Assembly (NCBI RefSeq): GCF_030766825.1
Contig: NZ_JASFDV010000001.1
Coordinates: 149,760-213,759 of the forward strand
Origin: Nocardiopsis sp. CC223A
GTDB lineage: Bacteria > Actinomycetota > Actinomycetes > Streptosporangiales > Streptosporangiaceae
Reading direction: 5' to 3'
DNA: 64,000 bases
Below the pieces are notes generated by a model. The model made no database searches. It saw nothing but the letters and a program-made list of their open reading frames with translations, and had not been told where the DNA came from. Shown one piece after another: positions 14,914 to 25,089 of the stretch; within the stretch, counting starts at the first letter, position 1; each line of letters opens with the position of its first letter. The position numbers and the translations under genes were made by a program.

Positions 14914-16365
14914 GTGAGCGCTTCAAGCACATCCCCCATCTCGAAGGGCCCCCGCGGGCCCTTCGATCGCTACTTCCACATCTCCGAGCGGGGCTCCACC
15001 CTCGGCACCGAGATCCGCGGCGGTCTGGCGACCTTCTTCGCCATGGCCTACATCGTCGTCCTCAACCCGCTGATCATCGGCACCGCCGAGGACGTCAACG
15101 GCGAGACCCTGGGCATCCCCCAGGTCGCGGCCGTGACCGCCCTGGTCGCGGCGATCTCCTCCCTTCTCATGGGCGTGGTGAGCCGCTACCCGTTCGCCAT
15201 CGCCGCGGGCATGGGCCTCAACGCCGTGGTCGCCTACGGGGTCGCGCCGCTGATGCCGTGGTCCGACGTCTTCCTGCTGATCATCGTCGAGGGCCTGCTC
15301 CTGCTGGTCCTGGTGCTGACCGGCTTCCGCACCGCTGTCTTCGCCGCGATCCCGCCCGGCCTGAAGATGGCGATCGCGGTCGGCGTGGGCCTGTTCCTGG
15401 CCCTCATCGGCCTGGTCAACGCCGGGTTCGTCCAGGCGGGCGAGGGCACCCCGGTCCAGCTCGGCAACGGCGGCCTCCAGGGCTGGCCGATCCTGATCTT
15501 CGTCATCGGCCTGCTCATCGCCATCGCCCTCTACGTGCGCAAGGTCCGCGGCGCGATGCTGCTGAGCATCCTCATCGCGACCGTGCTCGCCATCGCCGTG
15601 GAGACCGCCCTGGGCGACGGCGGCGAGGGCCTCGGCTGGGGCCTGACCGTTCCCGCGCTGCCCACCGGTGTGGGCAACCTGGTCGCCCTCCCCGACTTCT
15701 CCCTCGTCGGCCTGTTCGCCGAGGGCGGTCTCAACGTCTTCGGCCGCTGGTCGGAGATCGGCTTCGCCACCGTGCTGATGCTGATCTTCACCCTGCTGCT
15801 GGCCGACTTCTTCGACACCATGGGCACCATGGTCGGTGTCGCCCACCAGGGCGGGCTGGCCGACGAGGACGGCAACATCGCGGGCACCCGCGAGGTCCTG
15901 GTCGCCGACTCCCTGGGCACCCTCTTCGGCGGTCTGGGCTCGGCCTCCGTGGCCACCCTCTACGCCGAGTCGGCGGCCGGCGTCGGTGAGGGCGCGCGGA
16001 CCGGTATCGCCCCGATCGTCACCGGCGCGATGATGCTCCTCGCGACGTTCTTCACCCCGGTGGTGTCCCTCGTCCCGTTCGAGGCGGCCACCCCGGTGCT
16101 GGTCATCGTGGGCTTCATGATGATGACCCAGGTCGTGAACATCGACTTCAAGGACCCGGCGATCGGCCTGGGCTCCTTCATGGCCATCATCATGATGCCC
16201 TTCACGTACTCGATCGCGAACGGCATCGGGTTCGGCCTGCTCACGTTCGCCTTCGTCAGCCTGGTCACGGGCAAGGGCCGCCAGGTCCACCCCCTGCTGT
16301 GGCTGATCTCGGTGGTCTTCCTCGTCCACTTCGCCGAGGCGCCCATCTACGCGCTGATCGGTTAG
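14914..16365 (+). CDS. NCS2-family nucleobase (xanthine/uracil/guanine) permease
   Basis: This 483-residue polytopic permease of the AzgA-like NCS2 branch is read from GTG 14914 (VSASSTSPISKG). It begins FDRYFHISERGSTLGTEIRGGLATFFAMAYIVVLNP, the hallmark of guanine/hypoxanthine permeases. It continues with GMGLNAVVAY and the family block FFDTMGTMVGVAHQGGL, ADSLGTLFGGLGSASVATLYAESAAGVGEG. About 12-14 hydrophobic segments are visible. It probably imports purine bases by proton symport. A clear terminator follows at 16397. No purine riboswitch signature is evident in the leader. Confidence 0.9.
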   Translation: MSASSTSPISKGPRGPFDRYFHISERGSTLGTEIRGGLATFFAMAYIVVLNPLIIGTAEDVNGETLGIPQVAAVTALVAAISSLLMGVVSRYPFAIAAGMGLNAVVAYGVAPLMPWSDVFLLIIVEGLLLLVLVLTGFRTAVFAAIPPGLKMAIAVGVGLFLALIGLVNAGFVQAGEGTPVQLGNGGLQGWPILIFVIGLLIAIALYVRKVRGAMLLSILIATVLAIAVETALGDGGEGLGWGLTVPALPTGVGNLVALPDFSLVGLFAEGGLNVFGRWSEIGFATVLMLIFTLLLADFFDTMGTMVGVAHQGGLADEDGNIAGTREVLVADSLGTLFGGLGSASVATLYAESAAGVGEGARTGIAPIVTGAMMLLATFFTPVVSLVPFEAATPVLVIVGFMMMTQVVNIDFKDPAIGLGSFMAIIMMPFTYSIANGIGFGLLTFAFVSLVTGKGRQVHPLLWLISVVFLVHFAEAPIYALIG

Positions 16366-16396
16366 ACCCGGTGAGGCGGGAATTCCCGCCACGGTG

Positions 16397-16440
16397 AACG
16401 GCGTTGACCCAGGTGATGAGTCAACGCCGTTTACTTCTTT
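16397..16440 (+). terminator. Intrinsic terminator of the NCS2 permease gene
   Basis: 12-bp arms AACGGCGTTGAC (16397-16408) and GTCAACGCCGTT (16420-16431) have an 11-nt loop. They are followed by the T-rich run TACTTCTTTT. It lies 31 nt after the permease stop. Confidence 0.85.
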
Positions 16441-16461
16441 TCGCCCGGAACGTTCCGGTGA

Positions 16462-16504
16462 CCGCATCAGTCCCTCCCCCCGCCCCGGGGAGGGACTGAT
16501 GCGG
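16462..16504 (+). promoter_or_regulatory. 18-bp hairpin covering the RBS and start codon of the MFS gene
   Basis: Arms 16462-16479 and 16487-16504 are exact reverse complements around a 7-nt loop. The right arm contains the ribosome-binding site GGGGAGGGA and the ATG at 16499, so both would be base-paired in the folded mRNA. It lies 22 nt after the preceding terminator and has no T-run, so a translational control element is more likely than a second terminator. Confidence 0.65.
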
Positions 16505-17917
16505 CGTATCGCCATGTTCCGCTCACTGTCGGTGCGCAACTACCGCCTGTACGCGCTCGGCCAACTGCTCTCCAACCCCGGTACCTGGATGCAGCGCATC
16601 GCCCAGGACTGGCTGGTCCTCCAGCTCAGCGGCGGCAGCGGCATCGCACTCGGGATGACCACGGCGCTCCAGTTCCTTCCCATGCTGCTCTTCGGGCTGT
16701 GGGGCGGGGCCCTGGTGGACCGGCTGAACAAGCGCCGCCTGCTGGTGTTCACCCAGAGCACCATGGGCCTGCTCGCCGTCGCCCTCGGTGTGCTGGCCAC
16801 CCTGGGAGCCGCCCAGGTCTGGCACGTGTACCTGTTCGCCTTCGGGCTCGGGCTGATCACGGTGCTCGACAACCCCGGGCGCCAGGCCTTCGTCCCCGAG
16901 ATGGTCGACCGGGAGCTGCTGAGCAACGCGATCGCCCTCAACAGCGCCAGCTTCCAGCTCGGCCGGGTCACCGGACCGGCCGTCGCCGGGCTGCTCATCG
17001 CCTGGATCGGCAGCGGCCCCGTCTTCCTCGTCAACGGGGCCTCGTTCGGGTTCACCATCGTGGCGCTGCTGCTCATCCGCACCGCCGAGCTCAACCCCAC
17101 CGAGCCGGTGCCGCGGGGCAAGGGGCAGATCCGCGAGGGCCTGGCCTACGTGAGCGGGCGCCGGGACCTCGTGCTGCTGCTCCTGCTGGCCGCGTGCACA
17201 CAGTTCTTCGGCGCCAACGGGCAGACCCAGATCGCCCTGATGGTCAACAACGTGTTCGAGACCGGGGCGGCCGCGTTCGGCGTGGCCGCGGCCTGCCTGG
17301 CGGTCGGCGCCCTCGTCGGCGCGCTGCTGGCGGCGCGCCGCGAGCGCCCGCGATTGCGGCTCGTCCTCGTGGGGGCGATGGTGTTCGGCGTCGGCCAGGT
17401 CATCGCCGGGCTGATGCCGACCTACTCGGCGTTCGTGGTGGTGCTGGTGCCCATGGGCATCGCCTTCATGACCTACGTGACGACGCTCAACGCCACCTTC
17501 CAGCTCACCGTGGAACCGCACATGCGGGGGCGTGTCATGAGCATGTTCCTGCTGGTGTTCATGGGCGTGGCCCCGATCGGCGCCCCGGTGGTGGGCTTCC
17601 TCGCCGACGCCTTCGGACCGCAGACCAGCATGGTCATCGGCGGCACGTTCACGGTGCTCGTGGTCGCGGTGCTCGCCGTGCCGCTCTTCCGGGTCAAGGG
17701 CGTGCGCGTGCGCGACCTGCTCCCGCGCCGCCGCCCGGAGCCCCCGGCGGAGCCGGGAGCCGACGGGCCCGCCCCCGAACGGCTTGCCGCCGCCGAGGGG
17801 GGCGCGGCCGGGACGCCCGCCGCCTCCGAACGGCTTGCCGCCGCCGGGGAGGGTGTGGCCGGGACGCCCGCCGCCTCCGAACGCCGCGGCGGCCTCACCG
17901 CCTCTCGTCCCGGCTGA
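16499..17917 (+). CDS. MFS transporter (EntS/MFS_3-like exporter)
   Basis: This 472-residue major facilitator has 12 predicted helices. The N-terminal half carries MFRSLSVRNYRLYALGQLLSNPGTWMQRIAQDWLVL and the loop motif GGALVDRLNKRRLL. Then comes TVLDNPGRQAFVPEMV, typical of the enterobactin-exporter-like MFS_3 family. The C-terminal cytosolic tail (~415-472) is low complexity and contains a 17-residue unit (PERLAAAEGGAAGTPAAS) repeated almost three times. ATG 16499 has a strong site (GGGGAGGGA) that is buried in a hairpin. The substrate is unknown; small-molecule export is likely. Confidence 0.85.
   Translation: MRRIAMFRSLSVRNYRLYALGQLLSNPGTWMQRIAQDWLVLQLSGGSGIALGMTTALQFLPMLLFGLWGGALVDRLNKRRLLVFTQSTMGLLAVALGVLATLGAAQVWHVYLFAFGLGLITVLDNPGRQAFVPEMVDRELLSNAIALNSASFQLGRVTGPAVAGLLIAWIGSGPVFLVNGASFGFTIVALLLIRTAELNPTEPVPRGKGQIREGLAYVSGRRDLVLLLLLAACTQFFGANGQTQIALMVNNVFETGAAAFGVAAACLAVGALVGALLAARRERPRLRLVLVGAMVFGVGQVIAGLMPTYSAFVVVLVPMGIAFMTYVTTLNATFQLTVEPHMRGRVMSMFLLVFMGVAPIGAPVVGFLADAFGPQTSMVIGGTFTVLVVAVLAVPLFRVKGVRVRDLLPRRRPEPPAEPGADGPAPERLAAAEGGAAGTPAASERLAAAGEGVAGTPAASERRGGLTASRPG
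17776..17900 (+). repeat. 51-bp in-frame tandem repeat in the MFS C-terminal tail
   Basis: Units begin at 17776, 17827 and 17878 (partial), each starting CGAACG. The period of 51 bp equals 17 codons, so copy-number change keeps the reading frame. It encodes ERLAAA..G..GTPAAS. Confidence 0.8.
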
Positions 17918-17972
17918 CCCGGCCGACCGTCCCCGGCCCGCGAAGGCCGGGGACGGATGCGAGGATGCCCGC

Positions 17973-18566
17973 ATGAGACTGTTCGTCGCACTGACACCGC
18001 CCCCCGGGGTCGTCGACGCCGTCCGCGGCGCCCGCGAGCCGGGGCTGCGGCACAGCCCCGACCTGCGCTGGACCCCGCCACAGGACTGGCACCTCACCCT
18101 CGCCTTCCTCGGCGAGGTCCCCGACGGGCTGCTGCCCGGCCTCACCGGAGCGCTGGGCGCGGCGGTCGGCGGACACGCCCCCTTCGACCTCACCGTCGAC
18201 GGCTGGGGCCTCTTCCCCCACCCCCACCGCGACCGCGCCGCCGTCCTCTGGGCGGGGGTGGGCGGTGACACCGGCGCCCTCGCGGCACTGACCGCCGACC
18301 TGCGCGCCGCGGCCGTGACCGCCGGGCTGCCCGGCGAGGACCGCGCCCACGTGCCGCATCTCACCGTGGCCCGCAGCCGCCCGCCCCGGGACCTCACCGA
18401 TCTGCTCGCGGAGCTGGGCGGCGGCCCGCACGCCCCCTGGCCCGCGCGTGACGTGCACCTCGTCGAGAGCCGCCCCGGACGGGAGGACCGCTACCGAACC
18501 GTCCGGACCTGGGCGTTACGCTGGAAAACAGACCCGGGACGATCACCAGAGCGGAGCACGGCATGA
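17973..18566 (+). CDS. thpR: RNA 2',3'-cyclic phosphodiesterase / 2'-5' RNA ligase
   Basis: This 197-residue protein belongs to the 2H phosphoesterase superfamily. The two catalytic HxTx motifs are present: WHLTLAFLGEVP near residue 45 and HVPHLTVARSRPP near residue 132. It begins MRLFVALTPPPGVVDAV. It is expected to open 2',3'-cyclic phosphates on RNA or to join tRNA halves by 2'-5' linkage in vitro; the physiological substrate in actinobacteria is unsettled. ATG 17973 has GAGGA upstream. Its stop codon overlaps the start of a 32-codon membrane-peptide gene as ATGA. Confidence 0.9.
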   Translation: MRLFVALTPPPGVVDAVRGAREPGLRHSPDLRWTPPQDWHLTLAFLGEVPDGLLPGLTGALGAAVGGHAPFDLTVDGWGLFPHPHRDRAAVLWAGVGGDTGALAALTADLRAAAVTAGLPGEDRAHVPHLTVARSRPPRDLTDLLAELGGGPHAPWPARDVHLVESRPGREDRYRTVRTWALRWKTDPGRSPERSTA

Positions 18567-18661
18567 GCATGCTCACCAACAACCACAAACAGCGGTGGCT
18601 GCTGCCCGTGGTGCTGGGTGCCATCATGCTGATCGTGCTGGTCGGCGCCCTGCTGGACTGA
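18563..18661 (+). CDS. 32-residue single-span membrane peptide, coupled to thpR
   Basis: The frame starts MSMLTNNHKQRWLLP and continues as one hydrophobic helix (VVLGAIMLIVLVGALLD). Its ATG overlaps the thpR stop (ATGA), and GGAG lies 7-8 nt upstream, so translation should be coupled. The charge pattern (K/R before the helix, D at the end) predicts an N-in orientation. The function is unknown. Small genes like this are often missed by annotation pipelines. Confidence 0.6.
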   Translation: MSMLTNNHKQRWLLPVVLGAIMLIVLVGALLD

Positions 18662-18694
18662 GCCGGCCGGGACCGCGGACCGCCGCGGCGCGCC

Positions 18695-19420
18695 TCAGGC
18701 GGCCGCGGCCGCCAACCGCACCGCGTGCGCGACCAGCGCCGCGTTGTCCTCCGCCTCCGAACCGTCCGGCATCCGCATGGTGTCCTCCAGGCCGATCCGG
18801 ACGTCCAACCCGGCGTCCAGCGCGTCCTCCAGCATCGGCCAGGCGGTCGCGTCCGAGCCGTGCAGCAACCGCGGCGCCCGCACCCCCGCCCGATCCAGCA
18901 GCGACAGGATCGAATCCGCGTTGCGTCGGGCGTCCGCCACCGCGACCTGGGTGGGCTCCACCAGCACCGCCGCCACCGGCACCTGCGTGGCGATGAGGAT
19001 GCGGGCGGCCTCCACCGTCCACACCCCCGCCTCCACCGCCACCCGGCGGTCCCCCAGCAGGTGGATGAGGTCCACCGACCCGGCCTCGTGCAGGTTCACC
19101 GTCACCGAGTCGGGCAGTGCCGACGACGCCCAGCGCTGCACCAGGTCGTAGCGCCGCCACGGGTCGGACTGGGCGGACAGCGCCGTGGTCAGCGACACCG
19201 GGACGTCGGGGCCCTCGGCGCGCAGCCGCTCCATGAGGGGACCCACCACCTGCGGCTCCAGTGACTCCGCGCCCCCGGGATCGCGCGGATGCACGTGGAG
19301 GGCGGTCGCCCCGGCGGCCACCGCGGCGTGGGCGTCGGTCAGCAGCTGGTCCACGGAAACGGGCAGGGAGGGGTGCGCTCCGGGGCGGCGGTCCCCGTTC
19401 AGACATGCGACGATCCTCAT
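18695..19420 (-). CDS. BKACE-family (3-keto-5-aminohexanoate cleavage enzyme-like) protein
   Basis: This 241-residue TIM-barrel protein belongs to the beta-keto acid cleavage enzyme family (DUF849). It begins MRIVACLNGDRRPGAHPSLPV. The zinc-binding HVHPRD motif follows AAGATAL, and the C-terminal signature is RIGLEDTMRMPDGSEAEDNAALV. Characterised relatives condense a beta-keto acid with acetyl-CoA to give acetoacetate and a new acyl-CoA. It is somewhat shorter than the usual ~270-310 residues. The substrate cannot be read from sequence. No lysine-degradation genes are adjacent. Confidence 0.8.
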   Translation of the reverse strand: MRIVACLNGDRRPGAHPSLPVSVDQLLTDAHAAVAAGATALHVHPRDPGGAESLEPQVVGPLMERLRAEGPDVPVSLTTALSAQSDPWRRYDLVQRWASSALPDSVTVNLHEAGSVDLIHLLGDRRVAVEAGVWTVEAARILIATQVPVAAVLVEPTQVAVADARRNADSILSLLDRAGVRAPRLLHGSDATAWPMLEDALDAGLDVRIGLEDTMRMPDGSEAEDNAALVAHAVRLAAAAA

Positions 19421-19528
19421 GGATACTCCTCACGGCACTCCGTAAGCCGAATGTGCCCGTTCATACCGGTGTGCAAAAGCCGTCCCGGATGCGCAACCGA
19501 ACCGATGTCCCCTGGCAGGATGTCCGTC

Positions 19529-20629
19529 ATGAGACGACCGCTCGTGTGCGCCCTGGCCGCGCTGTCCGTGTTCCTCCCGGCACCCGCCCTGGCGGAACCG
19601 GAGATCCCGGACGGGGGTACCGGGTTCGACTACCCGCGCGGCGGCGAGGGGCCGGAGGGGTCGGAGGTCGCCTTCACCTTCCAGGACCCGCGGATCTCGG
19701 AGTCCAGCGGACTGGCCCCCTCGCTACGGCACGAGGGGGTGTGGTGGACCCACAACGACAGCGGTGACCACCCCACCGAGGTGTACGCGGTGGACGGGGA
19801 GGGGAACACGGTCGCCACCGTCACCCTGGCCCTGGAGCGGCGCGACTGGGAGGCGATCACCGTCGCCCCCGGGCCGGACGGTGAGCCCGCGGTCCACATC
19901 GGGAACATCGGCGACAACTTCGGCGGGAGCTGGAGCGAGGTACGGGTCTACCGGTTCACCGAACCGGAGGTGCTGGCCGACACCACCGTCGAGCCGACGG
20001 TGCTGACGTTCTCCTACGCCGACGGGGGCCGCGACGCCGAGTCGATGATGATCGACCCGCGCGACGGGCGGCTGTACGTGGTCTCCAAGGAGTTCGCCGG
20101 CGGGCTGTACGCCGCCCCGGAGGAGATCGACCCCGAGGGGGTGAACACCCTGGAACGGATCGACTCGGCGCCGCTGTTCGCCACCGACGCCGCGTTCGGC
20201 CCGGACGGCACCCGGTACGTGATCCGCACCTACTGGGGGGTGACGGTCTACGACTCCACCGACGGGGTGCCGGGCACCTCGCTGGGCGGGTTCGACCTGC
20301 CCGAGTCCGACCAGGGCGAGTCCATCGCCTTCACGCCCGACGGTACGGAGCTCATGGCGGGCACCGAGGGGCCGGCCGCCCCGGTCTGGCGCGTCCCGTT
20401 GGAGGAGCGCTTCCGCACCGGGGAGGTCGTGAGCGGAGAGGCCGGGAGCGGGGAGGCCGGGAGCGGGGAGGCCGGGGCCGAGGAGGAGGGCGCGTCCCCG
20501 TCGGAGGCCGCCGGTGAGCCGGCCGGGGACGACGGGGAGCGGGGGAGCGCGGTGCCCTTCCTCGCGGGCGGCGCCGCGGTGGCCGTCCTGCTCATCGGCG
20601 GCATCGTCCTACTCGCCCGCCGCCCCTAG
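19529..20629 (+). CDS. Secreted, C-terminally membrane-anchored beta-propeller-like protein
   Basis: This 366-residue protein has a cleavable signal peptide (MRRPLVCALAALSVFLPAPALA). A ~270-residue extracellular domain follows, with propeller-like blades (SSGLAPSLRHEGVWWTHNDSG, VYAVDGEGNTVATVTL, WEAITVAPGPDG, AESMMIDPRDGRLYVVSKE, ESIAFTPDGTELMAGTEG). Next come a SGEAG repeat linker, an acidic spacer and a terminal transmembrane helix (LAGGAAVAVLLIGGIVLLARRP). No sortase LPxTG motif is present. A surface-displayed sensor or binding role is inferred. ATG 19529 was preferred; ATG 19520 is in frame. Confidence 0.7.
   Translation: MRRPLVCALAALSVFLPAPALAEPEIPDGGTGFDYPRGGEGPEGSEVAFTFQDPRISESSGLAPSLRHEGVWWTHNDSGDHPTEVYAVDGEGNTVATVTLALERRDWEAITVAPGPDGEPAVHIGNIGDNFGGSWSEVRVYRFTEPEVLADTTVEPTVLTFSYADGGRDAESMMIDPRDGRLYVVSKEFAGGLYAAPEEIDPEGVNTLERIDSAPLFATDAAFGPDGTRYVIRTYWGVTVYDSTDGVPGTSLGGFDLPESDQGESIAFTPDGTELMAGTEGPAAPVWRVPLEERFRTGEVVSGEAGSGEAGSGEAGAEEEGASPSEAAGEPAGDDGERGSAVPFLAGGAAVAVLLIGGIVLLARRP
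20431..20475 (+). repeat. 15-bp tandem repeat (3 copies) coding SGEAG
   Basis: Units at 20431-20445, 20446-20460 and 20461-20475 differ at one base. They encode the flexible SGEAG linker before the membrane anchor. Confidence 0.8.
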
Positions 20630-20683
20630 ACCGGGGCCGCCCCGGCGGCCGGTGCCCGCGGCCGGGGGACCGGCCGCGGCGGG

Positions 20684-21730
20684 TCAGCCGCCCTTCTTCT
20701 GGCCGCCCTGGCCGCCCTGGCCGTTCTGGGCGGCCTGCCCGGCGTCCAGGAAGTGCTCGCGCACCAGGAACGCGTGCCGGGAGAAGTCCGTGAACACGCC
20801 GTCCACGCCCAGCTCGAAGAACAGCTCGTACTCCGCGGCGAAGGAGCCGTAGTCGCCCGCGTCGCCGTCCGAGCGCAGCGCCGGCGGCAGGAAGTGGTTC
20901 TCGCTGCGGAACGTGTACGGGTGCACCAGCAGACCCGCCTCGTGCGCGTCGTCCACCAGCGAGGTCGGCTCGGTGAAGTCCCCGTCCTCGCCGACCGGCG
21001 CGATCAGCGCCTTGTCCGGGCCGATCGCGTGCGCGAACGCCGCCACCTCGGCCAGCCCGTCCGGAGTGGTGTAGTGCCGCCAGTGCTCCTCGGTGCCCAT
21101 GAGGAACACCAGCGGCAGCTCCGTCCCGGCGAGCTTGCGCAGGCTCTCGGCCTCGAACGACTGGAGGAACACCGGCACCCGCGGCTCCGGCCCGGTCAGC
21201 CCGGCCTCCTTGAGCGCCGCGATCAGCGGCGGCTCCAGCTCCAGGTCCTGGGACACGTGGTAGGAGGGGTGCTTGGTCTCCGGGTAGATCCCGATCGGCC
21301 GCTTCAGCTCCGCGGTGAGGGAGAACGCCAGGTCGATGACCTCCTCCAGGGTCGGGATCTCGTAGGTCCCGTCCATCAGCGCGTTCATCGTGCGCACGTC
21401 CTGGAGGCGCTCCCTGGCGCGCAGCGTCTTGATCTCCTCCAGGGTGAAGTCCTGGGCGAAGAACCCCGTGATCTCCCGGCCGTCGATGGTCCGGGTGGTG
21501 CGCCGGTCGGCGAACTCCGGGCGGTCGGCGACGTCGGTGGTCTCACCGATCTCCGCCTCGTGCCGGCAGATCAGCCGGCCGTCCCTGGTGGCGACCAGGT
21601 CCATTTCGATGAAGTCGCCGCCGTGCCGGGCCCCCAGCTCGTAGGAGGCCAGGGTGTGCTCGGGCCGGTGCCCCGAAGCACCCCGGTGGGAGATGATCTT
21701 GATGGGGGAATCCAACTTGTTCCTGCGCAC
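20684..21730 (-). CDS. glpQ: Glycerophosphodiester phosphodiesterase
   Basis: This 348-residue GlpQ-type enzyme hydrolyses glycerophosphodiesters to glycerol 3-phosphate and an alcohol. The catalytic block is SHRGASGHRPEHTLASYELG, followed by FIEMDLVATRDGRLICRHE. These carry the conserved His, Arg, Glu and Asp residues of the GDPD TIM barrel. Later motifs are IGIYPETKHPSYH, VFLQSFE and VDGVFTDFSRHA. There is no clear signal peptide. The last ~20 residues are Gly/Gln-rich (QNGQGGQGGQKKGG). The start is GTG 21730. It lies downstream of serC but is separated by a strong terminator. Confidence 0.9.
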   Translation of the reverse strand: MRRNKLDSPIKIISHRGASGHRPEHTLASYELGARHGGDFIEMDLVATRDGRLICRHEAEIGETTDVADRPEFADRRTTRTIDGREITGFFAQDFTLEEIKTLRARERLQDVRTMNALMDGTYEIPTLEEVIDLAFSLTAELKRPIGIYPETKHPSYHVSQDLELEPPLIAALKEAGLTGPEPRVPVFLQSFEAESLRKLAGTELPLVFLMGTEEHWRHYTTPDGLAEVAAFAHAIGPDKALIAPVGEDGDFTEPTSLVDDAHEAGLLVHPYTFRSENHFLPPALRSDGDAGDYGSFAAEYELFFELGVDGVFTDFSRHAFLVREHFLDAGQAAQNGQGGQGGQKKGG

Positions 21731-21770
21731 AGTCGACCCGTCCTGGAAGTCCGGAAAAGGAGAAAAAGAG

Positions 21771-21801
21771 GAGGTCGGTCCGCGGGGAACGGACCGACCT
21801 C
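21771..21801 (-). terminator. Intrinsic terminator of serC
   Basis: 11-bp arms 21771-21781 and 21791-21801 have a 9-nt loop. On the minus strand they are followed by CTCTTTTTCTCCTTTT, a classical U-rich tail. Confidence 0.9.
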
Positions 21802-21859
21802 CATTCTGCCCCTTCGCGCGACCGGGCCGCGGCCGGCGGCGGGGCGGTGCCCGAAAGCG

Positions 21860-24005
<2,146 letters not shown>

Positions 24006-24244
24006 ACCCCGGACCGGGCCGCGGGGCGGGGAACGGAACCGGGCCCGACGGCCGGGTGCGTACGGAATTCCGGGTCCTTGCCGTCACGATATGCTTGCGG
24101 TATTCGGTGGTCGCTCCCGCGGTCGTGCGGACGCCCCGGTCCCCACTCGGCTCTCGGGAATCGCATCGCCCCGGCCTGTGTTGTGAGAGACCTGCCGTGC
24201 CCGCCGTGACCGTGCGCCGGGCGCAGAGTCATGGGAGGGGAGTC

Positions 24245-24946
24245 TTGACCGCACACGGGCTGATCGACACCACGGAGATGTACCTCCGGACGGTATTCGA
24301 GCTCGAAGAGGAGGGCATCGTCCCCCTTCGGGCCCGGATCGCCGAGCGCCTGCACCAGAGCGGCCCGACCGTCAGCCAGACCGTGGCCCGCATGGAGCGC
24401 GACGGCCTGCTGCGGGTCGAGAACGACCGGCACCTGGTCATGACCGCCGAGGGGCGCAGGCTGGCCACCCATGTCATGCGCAAGCACCGGCTCGCCGAGC
24501 GGCTGCTGGTCGACGTCATCGGACTGCCCTGGGAGGACGTCCACATCGAGGCCTGCCGCTGGGAGCACGTCATCTCCGAGGCCGTGGAGGAGCGTCTGGT
24601 GACGCTGCTCAACGCGCCCTCGGTGTGCCCCCACGGCAATCCGATCCCGGCCCTGGACGAACTGGGCCTGGACGACTACTCGCCCGAGCCCTTCACCGAC
24701 GAGTCCATCGTGCCGATGGTCGACGTCGCCTCGGGGCCGGAGACCACCGTCACGGTCCGCCGGATCAGCGAGCAGATCCAGTCCGACGCCGACGTCATGC
24801 GCACCCTGCGCGAGGCGGGGGTGCAGCCCGAGCGCGAGGTCGTGCTGCGCGCCACCGACGACGGGGTGCGGGTGCTGGCGGAGGACGGCGAGGGCACCGA
24901 TCTCACGTCGGAGATCGCCGGGCACATCTTCGTCGCCAAGCCGTGA
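24245..24946 (+). CDS. DtxR/IdeR-type iron-dependent repressor
   Basis: This 233-residue metal-dependent regulator is read from TTG 24245, preceded by GGGAGGGGAG. The DNA-binding domain is IDTTEMYLRTVFELEEEGI and RIAERLHQSGPTVSQTVARMERDGL. The metal-binding/dimerisation domain has RKHRLAERLLVDVIGL and the ligand-rich VHIEACRWEHVISEAVEERL (Glu, Cys, Glu, His), then the SxCPHGNPIP motif. A C-terminal SH3-like domain follows. It is expected to repress iron-uptake genes when Fe(II) is abundant, like DmdR1/IdeR. A long open frame lies antisense to it (24002-25096), an arrangement described for dmdR1/adm in Streptomyces coelicolor. Confidence 0.9.
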   Translation: MTAHGLIDTTEMYLRTVFELEEEGIVPLRARIAERLHQSGPTVSQTVARMERDGLLRVENDRHLVMTAEGRRLATHVMRKHRLAERLLVDVIGLPWEDVHIEACRWEHVISEAVEERLVTLLNAPSVCPHGNPIPALDELGLDDYSPEPFTDESIVPMVDVASGPETTVTVRRISEQIQSDADVMRTLREAGVQPEREVVLRATDDGVRVLAEDGEGTDLTSEIAGHIFVAKP

Positions 24947-25089
24947 CGACGGGGATCCGTTGCTCATCAGGATTGTCACATTGCGCTGCGGGAACGTTGA
25001 CGGTGTTGCTACGCTCGCTGCAAGGTGCGGTCGTTCGGGTGATCCGGGGCGGGCATGCTTGCAGTTCATGACGGCGAGGTGGCGGCTAG

